Positions 48,301-58,577 of a DNA stretch of 64,000 nt are shown here, one piece after another (within the stretch, counting starts at the first letter, position 1; the number at the start of each line of letters is the position of its first letter). A program made the position numbers and the translations under genes. The notes below the pieces were generated by a model. The model worked only from the letters and a program-made list of their open reading frames with translations. It was not told the DNA's origin and did not search any database. The DNA comes from Vitis vinifera (taxonomy: Eukaryota > Streptophyta > Magnoliopsida > Vitales > Vitaceae), in assembly GCF_030704535.1 (NCBI RefSeq), contig NC_081808.1, positions 22,199,501 to 22,263,500 of the forward strand, written 5' to 3'.

Positions 48301-48555
48301 TTTTTCAAATAAATTTGGTCACAGATAATTATATTAATAAATCTATTTTAAGAAGAAAAAAAAACTCTTAAATATAAATCTTTTATTTGAAAATTTTTAA
48401 TGAACTTTAATCATATGTTTATATGTTTTTTAGGAGGAATCAAGATGATTTATTTTTTTTAATCTTTTTTTTCTATTCGTGTTTTTAACGAAAATATTTT
48501 TTTATATATATTTTTTTCAAATTAATGTTATTTCAAATTAACAAGTCATAATTCA
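45330..48555. repeat. Tandem segmental duplication, unit 1
   Basis: Unit 1 contains F-box gene 1 plus non-coding flanks that align collinearly with unit 2. Examples are 'aaaatatattagttaattttag' near 45510 against 48880, 'ctccatgttcattctttaga' at 46425 against 49830, and 'ttcaaattaatgttatttca' at 48517 against 56128. Coding parts are most alike and flanks are diverged by small indels. Unit 1 lacks a ~470-bp segment present in unit 2 (50044-50510). Confidence 0.8.
46784..48082 (-). CDS. F-box/DUF295 protein, copy 1 (SKIP23/SDC-like)
   Basis: Single-exon gene, 432 residues from the first Met. The F-box (residues ~39-75: WSHLPKDLLAKIAGRLDTRI, DFLRFRGVCSSWMSS) should bind a SKP1-like ASK subunit of an SCF ubiquitin ligase. 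Toward the end (about 335-410) lies the DUF295 block: HFEVFKFIEEEQKWDWVSDI, GDRVLFVDDDRTFSLSSTDF, PGFKGNCVYFTEY. Target unknown. The first 31 residues are basic and Pro-rich and absent from many relatives, so Met32 (MESDTGQWSHLPKDLL) may be the true start. It is roughly 90% identical to copy 2, and four residues shorter after DKY (around residue 312). Both coding frames are intact, which argues that both are expressed or very recently duplicated. Homologous position to Arabidopsis SDC (At2g17690), next to the UPF0548 gene. Confidence 0.92.
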   Translation of the reverse strand: MSIHPTPPCRRPLSSDCRSPLRSKVCKARQKMESDTGQWSHLPKDLLAKIAGRLDTRIDFLRFRGVCSSWMSSVSPTFPSKNPLLSLKIPYPIDSIANLNISDPDTPNPRVSFSLIESTLYYLQPLRQTPDSKEALLVKLEEPKPEKVRLMDTFSRRAIQHLPKNFPKVLNTLDFRVREVGKTYGLRFFDVRGKPITRFEFKSILIKKVIMFSKGDEYGLMMIRFRGGLALWRLGEKKWSLIDDGAEKSHFDDVIYYKGRFYAIDYIGRIVVIDVDSLKATELASPVHGSRGNHRHFVESFGELFLVDKYVVTFCNNYSDIVSVVPDYPVHFEVFKFIEEEQKWDWVSDIGDRVLFVDDDRTFSLSSTDFPGFKGNCVYFTEYCFCEEDYDRPGFEAGIFDLEQRIARPLSAFPGYSKIFWPPPVWLRPQRS

Positions 48556-50674
48556 TAACATATATGTCAACTCAGAACTCACTATTATCGAAGATATATA
48601 TATAAATCGAAAAAACTTTCAAATACAAACCATTATGTTATTTTTTTTCATGGAATCTAAATATCGGGGATGTTGATTGTGCTTATTAAAAATAAAATAT
48701 TAAACATAAAATTTATTTTAAATTTTAAAATATTTTAAGTTTTTAAATAAAATTTTATTTTATAAAACATTGATTAACAGTTTTCAAAAACTGTTTTTCA
48801 AAATTATTTTTAAAAATAATTACAAAATAAACCTAAATTTTTTATCTTAAAAATATATAAAAAGACATTTTTAATAAAATATATTAGTTAGTTTTAGTAG
48901 ACTTCACTTATTTATTGTAAAAAATAATTATATAAATATCAAAAATAATTAAAAAAAAGTCCGTAGATAATATTTATTTTTAAAAAATACTTAAAAATAA
49001 AATAAAAAACAGTAAAAATACTTGTTTAACAAATATTATAAAATAGTTTTAAAAACAATTATAAAAAACCATTTTCTAAAACACTTCCCCAACAATATCT
49101 TTGTTTTGATTTTTAATATGTTTTCTCATATGTAAAAAATTTCAAAGATGAAAATTATTTTATTCAAAAATATATTTCTTTACCATGATTAGATTTCAAA
49201 ATCTCCATAAATGTCATATTAAATATACTGCCGTTTTATAAAATAGACAAGTTAAATAATATTTGTAATTTTCAAAATTTAAATTTATTTTAAAAAAATT
49301 ATATTATCCCACAAATGTTCTTACAATCTATTAGATTTTGTTTACATTTTACCTTATCCATTATTACCTATCATATTTCATTTTGTTATTTTTCTCCCTC
49401 ACAATTTTTTTTGTTATAAAACCTTTTTTAATTTAAGAATGCATGCAATAGCGATTTTAAGAAGTGTTTCTGACTTTTCTAAAACAACCGCTATCAAATG
49501 CACTCTAAATTTTTTTTCACTCACTTATCTCTCCATATTTATCGTTTTGAAACTATTAACTCACACATTGATTAAAAAGGGTGAAATACCTCCCGATTTA
49601 TAACATTTATTTCAAAAATGAGTTCCAATATCGAAAAAAGTAGATTTACAAATTTGAAATCATTTCATCCCTTTTAATCAACTAATTTTTTTAGATGTCT
49701 CGTTGTTTTCAATTACTGGCACCTATAACGACAAAGCAACTCTTCTCCATGGAGAATAGATTAAAATCTGTTCCTTCACGACAATGGGACAGGAGAACTA
49801 GATGCCTGACAAAGTCATGTCATCTACTCCTCCATGTTCATTCTTTAGACCTTGTGTCTGCCACTCTTGAGAGTTAAAAATCATAGGAAATTTCAGTCTA
49901 ATACTAAGAAACCAAGCATAACATCACAGGCCTTAAAAGATTCAGAAGCACAATCCAGTCACCCAAGAAATAGATCCTTAAAAGTTGAACTAAAGAAACC
50001 ATTATAGTATCCAAAAACTTCAGAAATTCAGAAGCACCATCTACTTAGCTGAAACCAAAGCCCAAAAAAGAACTAAAGCTTAATGCTACCCACTGCATTC
50101 CATATCTACAACTGCAAAATACCCTTTTGACAGCTTACCTGCAAAGATCATATCCAGACAAGAATGCTTAGTTATAGAATAAAAAAACAGTTCTTTCTTC
50201 AATATGGAGCTGCTTACCATTTCATATAAACAGAAAATCTTTCAAAACCTCACCTGCAAGGATCAAAAAAGAGAGAGGAGATATTATATCCTCTAAACCA
50301 TGGCAACAAATGCATTCATATCACAAGTGCAAAATCTTGATAATGTTCTGCATATCCATATTTAAATTTCATGCAAGCCTGGGTTCGATTACTTAGTGTC
50401 CAATTCAGGAAGACAAGTCAGGGGACATTTTGTATAAATATACACAAAGAAACTGAAAAGTATACATGATTTCAATGAGATATTATGCTCTATAGAGCAG
50501 ATGTATAGATATATGACAAAATAAAAGGTCTACAAGTCACCCTTTACCAAATTGAATACAACTACAAACAGGTTTAGGCTATTCTCAGTGCCAGTGGAAA
50601 ATCAACAACAAGAATCCTGTTAGAAATGGAGAAAACCAGTGAGATTTTAAAACTAGAATAGTCCATACTTGCAT

Positions 50675-51985
50675 TTAGCTTCTTTGTGGCCTAAGCCAAG
50701 CTGGGGGTGGCCAAAAGATCTTAGAATACCCTGGGAAAGCCGATAGTGGCCCAGCAATGCGCTCCTCTAAATCGAATATGCCAGCATCAAACCCGGGACG
50801 ATCATCATCTTCTTCACAGAAACAGTCTTGGGTGAAATAAACGCAGTTCCCCTTGAATCCAGGGAAGTCGGTAGACGAGAGAGAAAAGGTGCGGTCATCA
50901 CCCACAAACAACACTCTGTCGCCAATGTCGCTTACCCAATCCCACTTCTGCTCCTCCTCAATGAACTTAAAGACCTCAAAATGAACAGGATAATCAGGGA
51001 CATCAGCAACTATGTCGCTATAATCATTACAAAAGATTTGAAGTTCATCATCTAGGTACTTATCAACCAAAAACAGTTCCCCAAATGACTCCACAAAATG
51101 CTTGTGAGTACCCCTGCTACCATGCACCGGAGACGCAAGCTCTGTGGCTTTCAGAGAGTCAGCATCAATCACCACGATTCTTCCTTTATAATCAATAGCA
51201 TAGAATCTCCCCTTATAGTATATAACATCATCAAAATGAGATTTCTCTGCCCCATCATCTATCAAACTCCATTTCTCCTCCCCCAATCTCCATAGAGCCA
51301 GCCTCCCTCTAATATGAATCATCATCAAACCATACTCATCACCCTTCGAGAACATAATTACTTTCTTGATCAAAATAGATTTGAACTCAAAGCTAGTAAT
51401 AGGCTTACCCCGAACATCAAAGAAACGAAGACCATAAGCTTTACCAACTTCACGGACTCGAAAGTTGAGGGTATTGAGAACCTTGGGGAAATTTTTGGGC
51501 AGATGCTGGATGGCGCATCTGGAGAGGGTGTCCATAAGACGGCCTTTCCCTGGTTTAGGCTCCTCCAACTTAACCAACAGGGCCTCTTTGGAATCTGGGG
51601 TTTGGCGGAGTGGTTGAAGATAATAGAGAGTGGACTCGATGAGGGAAAAGGAGCCGTGAGGGTTGCGGGTGTCGGGGTCACAGATGTTGAGGTTGGCATT
51701 GGAGGCAATGGGGTACGGGAGTTTCAGAGACAAGATAGGGTTTTTTCTGGGAAAGGTAGGGGAAACGGACGACATCCATGAAGAGCAGACGCCGCGGAAA
51801 TGGAGAAAATCGATGCGGGTGTCGAGGCGTCCGGCGATCTTCGCTAGCAGATCCTTCGGGAGATGGGACCACTGCCCTGCATCGCTGTCCATTTTCTGCG
51901 TTGCTTTGCAAACCCTAGAACGGAGAGGTGACCGGCAATCAGAAGAAAAAGGCCGCCTGCATGGTGGAGTGGGGTGGATGGACAC
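50675..51985 (-). CDS. F-box/DUF295 protein, copy 2 (SKIP23/SDC-like)
   Basis: Single exon, 436 residues, same architecture as copy 1: F-box near residues 39-75 (GQWSHLPKDLLAKIAGRLDT, FLHFRGVCSSW) and DUF295 near 340-412 (FEVFKFIEEEQKWDWVSDIG, STDFPGFKGNCVYFTQ). Substitutions are spread along the protein; it keeps LDDELQIFCNDYSD where copy 1 has a shorter VVTFCNNYSD. Again Met32 (MDSDAGQW) is an alternative start. The likely job is substrate recognition in an SCF ubiquitin ligase; the substrate is unknown. A 3.5-kb LTR begins only 597 bp upstream of the first ATG, so its promoter context differs from that of copy 1. Confidence 0.92.
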   Translation of the reverse strand: MSIHPTPPCRRPFSSDCRSPLRSRVCKATQKMDSDAGQWSHLPKDLLAKIAGRLDTRIDFLHFRGVCSSWMSSVSPTFPRKNPILSLKLPYPIASNANLNICDPDTRNPHGSFSLIESTLYYLQPLRQTPDSKEALLVKLEEPKPGKGRLMDTLSRCAIQHLPKNFPKVLNTLNFRVREVGKAYGLRFFDVRGKPITSFEFKSILIKKVIMFSKGDEYGLMMIHIRGRLALWRLGEEKWSLIDDGAEKSHFDDVIYYKGRFYAIDYKGRIVVIDADSLKATELASPVHGSRGTHKHFVESFGELFLVDKYLDDELQIFCNDYSDIVADVPDYPVHFEVFKFIEEEQKWDWVSDIGDRVLFVGDDRTFSLSSTDFPGFKGNCVYFTQDCFCEEDDDRPGFDAGIFDLEERIAGPLSAFPGYSKIFWPPPAWLRPQRS

Positions 51986-53564
51986 GTTTGGGCAGATTTA
52001 GCGGGACAGTTGGAGGCAGACAAACCGTGGGATCATATATAAATAATTTTAAAAAAATGACAAAAAAAAAAGTGAGATTATTTTCTTAAATTTCAAATGA
52101 ATATTCTTTTGGAAATGGATCGCAAGAATATCAAATTTTGATCATTGAGTGTTTATATCGCTTAATATTTGATTTCAAATAATATAAAATAATGTTTTAC
52201 TTTTATTAATTTTTTTTTTTTAATATTTGTGTTCTTCTGATTTTATTTTCATTTTTATTTAATTTTTTTCATTAAAATACCAAGATGTTTTCACGTTTCC
52301 ATTTTTGGATTCATTTTTCTAAAAATGAAAATGAAAAATATCATTCAAATATTAAATGAAAATACAAAACAATCTTAAAAAGCTTTTATAAAAATCATTT
52401 TCAAATAAATTTTGGTCACAGATAACAATATTAATAAATCTATTTTAAGAAAAAAAAATCACTCTTAAATATAAATCTTTTATTTGAAAATTTTTAATGA
52501 ACTTTAATTATATATTTTTAGGAGGAATCAAGATGATTTGTTTTTAATATTTTCTTTTTATGTGTGTTTTTAATGAAAGTGTGTGGACCCCGTATTTGGG
52601 CTCATGCGTTTTCCACTTGATGACGTGCTCGTTGTTAATTTTGAAAAATGATTTCATTTATTAAAACAATGATTTGGAGTCGCCATTTATTTTTGTTTTA
52701 TTATTTTAAAAAAGGGTAAACAAAATAAGAAAAAAAAAACCCTAAATGTGACTCCTTATTTTGGAAAAAGTGGTCTGTGAAAAAAATCGGATCAGGCTCG
52801 GGGGTTAGGTTACTTATCGGGAAGGTACGGTAAAGACCGTGACACCCCTCTAAGTCCCTAAAGTCGGGTCTCTACTAATAAAATTGAAGCAATCATAGCA
52901 ATGGATGAGTAAATCAATGAATACCCAGAATAGATCATGCACATGTGAGAATCAGGACATGCATAAACAACGATTAGAGGGAAAATGGGTACATACCTGA
53001 GCAACGATCCACCATGCGCTATCAATACAGGGGTTAGTGCACAATTTAGGAATAATTTCTAGCGTGCATGTCTGAGAGTAGGATAAATCAATCATGTATC
53101 ATAATCAAATCGATCTATCAGTCAATCAATCGATCAATCACATATGTGGGGCCCCCACCAAAACCCGTTTATTTTACATGAATTAATCCCATAAATTCCA
53201 TTATTCGGAATTACGGAAAATTCATTCATGCTTATTAAAATCAAGAGGAGCAGAAGATTGTTTGAAGACCAGAATGAAATTAAAGCTTTTTGAGAAAAAA
53301 TCGGATTTTTGAAATTCATTTGAAAATTTGGAGTCTCGAAGGTTATTTAAAGAAAATTGGGATTTTAGAGTTTATTTGAAGATCGGACTTGAATTAAATG
53401 CGAGAATGAGAATTTTTAGAAATTAAATTTGAACGAGATTGAAAACTTTGAAAATGATTTGAGAGTTCGGGATTTTAAATGAGGGGATAAGTGGATGAGT
53501 GAATAAGTAAAGGGATGGAATAATAACGATGGTGAAATAATAAAGTTTAGGTAAATAATTGTGA

Positions 53565-54720
53565 AAGATGGAATTTTTAGGACTAAAAATTAAATTAGGA
53601 CGTTGGGTTTTTGAAGAGTTGGACCTTAAATAAATAAATAGATAAGGGACAAGAATTTTGACTACCGAAAATAACATTTAGGAGGATAATGGAATTTCTA
53701 GGATTGAAAGTTAAATTAGAACATGGGGTTTTCGAAAGATTGGACTTTAAATAGATATGGGATAATGATTCTAATTGATGAGAATAACATTTAAACGAAT
53801 TGTAGAATTTTTAGGATTGAAAAATTAAATTAAGACATGAGGTTTTTGAAGAATTAGATTTTAAATAAATAAACTAATATAGAGTAATAATACTAATTAA
53901 CGAAAACAACATTTAAACGAATAAAAAAAGATAGTGGAATCTTTAGGGTCGAAAATTAAGTTCAATGATTGAGATTTTTAAAAGAGATAAACAAGTATCG
54001 AGTTTCTAATTGACGAAAATAACATTTTGACGAATAGTGGAATTTTTAGGATTGAAAATTAAATTATGACATTGGATTTTTGAAGGATTCGACTTTGAAT
54101 AAATAAATATGAGACAATAGTTCCTAATTAACGAAAATGACATTTAGACGAATAGTAGAATTTTTAGGGCTTGGAAAATGAAATTAGGGCATTGGATCTT
54201 TGAAGGATTGGATTTTAAATAAATAAACTTATATAGGATAATAATACTAATTAACGAAAATAACATTTAAACGAATAAAAAAGAATAGTGGAATTTTTAG
54301 GGTTAAAAATTAAATTAGGACGTTGGGTTTTTGAAGAGTTGGACCTAAAATAAATAAATAGATAGGGGATAAGAATTCTGACTACTGTAAATAACATTTA
54401 GACGGATAATGGAATTTCTGGGATTGAAAGTTAAATTAGGACATGGGGCTTTCGAAATATTGGACTTTAAATAGATATGAGATAATGATTCTAATTGATG
54501 AGGATAACATTTAAACGAATAAGGTTTGAACGGACTGTTGAAAAATTGAATTAAGACATGGGATTTTTGAAAGGGTAAGACTTCAAATAACTAGATAAAT
54601 ATATGATAATAATTCTTAATTCATAAAAATGATATTTAAACGGATTATTGAAAGATTAGATTAAGATACGGGGTTTTTGAAGGATTAGAATTTAACTTTA
54701 ATAAGTGAGATTTTAAAAGA
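53565..54720. repeat. Diverged tandem array (~105-133-bp units) with a 720-bp higher-order repeat
   Basis: About ten monomers with the consensus theme 'ggaatttttaggattgaaa', then 'ttaaattaggacattggg', 'tttttgaaggattgga', 'taaataaataaa', 'taattaacgaaaataacatt' and 'taaacgaata'. The block 53571-53800 matches 54291-54520 at an exact 720-bp offset far better than neighbouring monomers match each other, and 53803-53936 matches 54157-54290 at 354 bp. The array is inside the solo LTR and has no coding capacity. Confidence 0.9.
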
Positions 54721-54897
54721 TGATAAATAGATACGTACGAAATAACAATAATAATTGACAATCATAATGTTTAAACTAGTGAAATTGAATAATATAAATT
54801 TCAAGATAAAAATATAATTAACAATAACAATTTGTCTTTTAATTGTCTTTAAGTTGAGCTAACTAAATTGGTGAAGATAAAATAAGGTAAAAATAAG

Positions 54898-54901
<4 letters not shown>

Positions 54902-54944
<43 letters not shown>
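54902..54944. repeat. (TA)n microsatellite
   Basis: About 21 uninterrupted TA units inside the solo LTR, just after the tandem array. Confidence 0.97.
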
Positions 54945-54948
<4 letters not shown>

Positions 54949-56165
54949 CATGAATAAGTTAATAATTTAGAGATTTAAAAACTTGTTTAGACATAATGTA
55001 GCCAAATGGGCTAACCCAACATGGACTTGGGCCATGGGGGTGGCTAGCATAGAGAGCAAAGGGGCCTTTCATCAGCAACTTTGGGTCTGGGCTCCAACTT
55101 AAGCCCATACCCACCACCATGGGTAAGCCCAAGGCACCATCACCATCATAGCTTGGCCCTGGTGTCTCAATTCAAGCCCAAGGCAAAGCCAACATGGGCA
55201 AGCCCAAAAACAAACACCATCAGCAAGCCCAAAACAAACAACCCCCCTCCAACACCTACTCCTCCGTCGGGGCCGTATCCCCCTGAGAAGGTCGCTGTCG
55301 CCGACAGGACGAGAGGTGAGGCTGCCACTGAGATGGAAGACCTCGGACTCGCGCGCCGCCTACGAAAACGGCGGGGACGACGACGAATGGCTGAGAGAAA
55401 CGGCGGCCATGGAAGATGGTGGCGAGTGTGAGGAGGAAGGTAGCGGAGACGGTCACGTTCGTTGGTGGTCGCATTGCCACTACCGCCGCCGGCGCTGCAA
55501 GCCTCGCCTCCTTCGCTGCAGCGAGACGAGGATCTCGATGGGGAGAAAGGTGGCAGACTATGACGTCGACTGACGGGCTTCCTTCTCCGGCGGCGGCGAT
55601 CTGATGGGTAGGGTGGCGATCGTGGGGCTATCCAAGGGGACGTGAAGGGGTGGGGGCGCAGCCTTTGGCCTCGGCGGAGGCGGGGAAAGCATGCGGGTGG
55701 CACCAGGTGGACTTCCGCCCATTGAAGAAGGAAAAGAACGTGGGTGAGGCAGGGACGAGCATGGGTGCTGGTGGGTATTCACGTGGAAGTTACAGGGGAT
55801 AGTCGCGCATGGGGTTCGGAAAGAATGGTGCCAAAGCAATAATCAACAAGCCCAATGACAGAGAAGAATAGATTCACAGCACGAACTGAGCAAAAATAGC
55901 GAAAAAGAAATATCAGAATTGAGGAGATGGCCATACCTGAGCTCTCCGGCTGAAGGTGGTGCCCCTTTCCCTCCTCTTTCTTCTCCTTTTCTTTTCCCCT
56001 CCCTCTGTCCTCAGCTTCTTCCTGACCTCAAAACTCTCCTCTCTCTATCACCTACTCTCCTGTGTCTTCATCATGCCTGGCCCCCACCCCCCATTAAAAG
56101 GGGTCTACAAAGTGATTTTTATATTTTTTCAAATTAATGTTATTTCAAATTACCTAGTCATAAAT

Positions 56166-56702
56166 TATTGATGTTAGAGATTCCATTTTGAAATCCCATA
56201 TCATCATACACAGGAATCATATGTTTAATTATGTGAAGAAACTATGCCAAACATTTGTATAGAAAGGGGACATACGAAATTTGAACTAACCTGAGTCCAT
56301 TGTGCGTTTGAAGACGATATGGATCTTTTAAGAGCAACGGAGGGCACCACCTCTTTCACTGTATTCTATCAGGCAATGGGAGCGGGAGAGAGAGCGGTTC
56401 TGTTCTTTCAAAAAAATGTTATATACTCAAGAACAGACACTTAACCTTTATATATACCCTCCTGCCTTAGGGAAAGTTGTGTTTTCATGGACCAATTTGT
56501 TAAATATATGGTTTTTGGAACCCAGATTTATGGAATATGAAAAATATCTTTCAATGTGGAAACTTATATCAGATTCATGCACTCTGAGCCTTCTGTATTT
56601 TTTCTACCGAAATTGCCCCTCCAGGTATCCACATCAGCAACCCATCTCAGCACAGGTTGAAACTGAACCGGTTGAAAACTCCAAAATCAAATGTTGAGCT
56701 TC
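56166..56702. other. Spacer between duplicated F-box block and MULE gene leader
   Basis: No gene recognised. A 93-codon frame (56416-56697 +) has no domain. Sequence here may include the outer end of the MuDR-like element, but no terminal inverted repeat could be identified. Confidence 0.35.
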
Positions 56703-57012
56703 CCACAAAAACACCTTAGCCGACGGTTCTTTCTTCCCTCTTTCTCATTTGATACCCATTCCTCTCAGTTGTCTTCACTCCGTCACCAAGGCGATTTGAG
56801 GTTCCCACAAGAAAACTCTAGCTGATCGACCGTTCTTTCTTCCTTCTCTCTCATTTTGGCACCCATTCCTCTCATCTGTCTTCACTCGGTCACCAAGGCG
56901 AAGCAGAAAATCCCATAAAAATAGTGTAGCCGAGGGTTCTTTCTTCCCTCTCTCTAATTTGATACCCATTTCTCTCATATTTCTTCACTCCGTCATCGAG
57001 GCGAAGCAGATT
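56703..57012 (+). repeat. Three ~105-bp tandem repeats ahead of the MULE gene
   Basis: Three direct copies of 'ttcccacaa...tagccgacggttctttcttccctct...gatacccattcctctca...cttcactccgtcaccaaggcga' occur, with the landmark ttctttcttcc at 56727, 56833 and 56937. They are followed by a probable donor gtaagcc at 57067, so they may form the leader exon of the transposase gene or its promoter. Confidence 0.85.
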
Positions 57013-57066
57013 TCAGTTGAGAAGGCCTTAATCCGATTTGTCACATCTTAGATTTTCTCTGTCGAG

Positions 57067-58577
57067 GTAAGCCATTCGTTCCGTGTTTTGCATTCGCATT
57101 CTCATTCATGAAAATCTACTGTTTGTGTGGGTTTTTTCTGAACCAGGCGTGGCTGAAATGTTGGCATTTAGGAGTTGGTACTGAAATTTTAAATCTGTTG
57201 GTAATGAATCATCATCGTCTTTTTGCAAATCTAATTTTGTTCTGATTTTGTACTGTTTTATTTGGATTGACAAATTATCCCAACTCTGTTGTTTTGATAT
57301 AAAGTAAAGGCAAGAATATAGGTTAGGAATTGTTTCGTTGAAAAAGACATTTGTTTTTGTTTTGGTTTAGAACTGAGAAAAACATATTTTGAATTGATTA
57401 GCGAAAAAGGAATTTTTTTTTTTCCCAGTGGTGTTTTTGGGTATTGGGAAACAATGCATTTTTAGTGAAACCCATTTATTGGATTGTGTTTTTGGATTGA
57501 GCTATGCAGTGGATGACCAAAAGGGAACATTTTTTCGGGATGAAGTTTTCATTTTGAGAGCGAAAAAAGTTCTTAATAAATGGTGATTTTTAGATGGGAA
57601 AGTTGTTCCAAATTACTCAGTTTTTTGGGTTTTCGTGATATTGATGGTGGATGGGTGCTAAAGTTTTTGTTGTGTTTTTTTGTTTTTGTTTTATATGTAT
57701 AGTTTCAAATCACGTCCCATTTCTTCAAACATATAGTAACATATGTATGGTTACTATATGTTAATATTCTTGTTGATTAGTAATTGATATTGATTCAGAG
57801 ATCCGTTTTAGAAGATGGTAATAGGAAAGGCTATATAGGAACTATTGGTATCCATGCATTGGTTTAATTCCCTTCATAACATAAATAGAAAATAGGGAAT
57901 GCTGGTCAGAATGGATGAAATGCATTTTTATCTATATATTGTTTGTTTTGGTGATCAGTTGGTTAACCTTATTGTACTGGTAAGTTAAGCTTATGTACTA
58001 CCTCATTATTCCTGAATGTACGACCTTAATCGACTGTATGTACTGCATTAGTCAACATCAGGTACTACCTGAGCCAACCTTGGGTACAAGTTGTGTGACG
58101 ATTGGAAACTTCATTTTTTAATATTCAAATAATTCATATGTGAATAAAAGTTGTCTTTATTGTTAACCCAATGGGGTTCAGTTTGTCAAACATAGAACCT
58201 ATAGGCTGTTTTCAAGTCATGCATAAATTAAATTGTATTCACTTCCACATACAAGCTATCATGACATTATGTGTTTGACTACTATGCTCATTTGGTTCCC
58301 CGTACCTTTACTTGAGACTGTACCATAGGTACTATCTTAATTAACCTTAGGTCTAACCTTAGTAATCTTTAAGTACTAGGTTAGATATCCTTAAGTACTA
58401 CCGTAGTTGGACTTGTACACTACTTGTGTGCATCGGCCAATTAGCATGTTTGAACCTTAATTGTGTGCATCAGCCAATTAGCATGTTTGAACCTTAAAGT
58501 CTATGGAATCAACATGCATAATTCCTCAATCTTTCGTTGTTGTATTGTTTTTAACAAATCTTTATGTCAATAAGGAA
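57067..58577 (+). other. Probable 5'-UTR intron of the MULE gene with AGGTACTACCT motifs
   Basis: A donor-like 'cgag|gtaagcc' at 57067 and an acceptor-like 'caataag' just before the ATG at 58578 suggest a ~1.5-kb leader intron, as is common for MULE genes. Between 57990 and 58410 there are several diverged 'ggtactacct' / 'taagtactac' words like those of the array at 62.6-64 kb. A 37-bp direct duplication lies at 58424-58497 (gtgtgcatcggccaattagc theme). Confidence 0.45.

Larger units (their letters stand above)
52582..56109 (+). mobile_element. Solo gypsy-like LTR, 3.5 kb, with 5-bp target duplication
   Basis: It begins TGTGGACCCC and ends GGGGTCTACA: TG...CA with near-inverted ends. It is flanked by AAGTG on both sides (52577-52581 and 56110-56114). 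Removing it restores the sequence of the duplicated unit. It carries the motif string common in plant gypsy LTRs (tgactccttatttt, cgggaaggtacggtaaagac, ctctaagtccctaaag). The centre is a tandem array and a (TA)n run, then a GC-rich part (55080-55860) with Pro/Arg-rich open frames on both strands that I regard as non-genic. No second LTR, primer site or pol sequence is seen, so it is a solo LTR or a non-autonomous large derivative. Confidence 0.88.
48690..56165. repeat. Tandem segmental duplication, unit 2 (interrupted by solo LTR)
   Basis: This is the second copy of the F-box segment, 48690-52581, with its last ~50 bp displaced to 56115-56165 by the inserted LTR. The join across the LTR reproduces the unit 1 sequence at 48490-48560, which dates the LTR insertion after the duplication. 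The start is approximate because the flanks are AT-rich. Confidence 0.78.

Noticed and set aside
55081-55703. GC-rich overlapping open frames on both strands (Pro/Arg-rich proteins up to 178 residues)
   Set aside because: They lie inside a solo LTR, are low-complexity, open on both strands because of base composition, and match no family.
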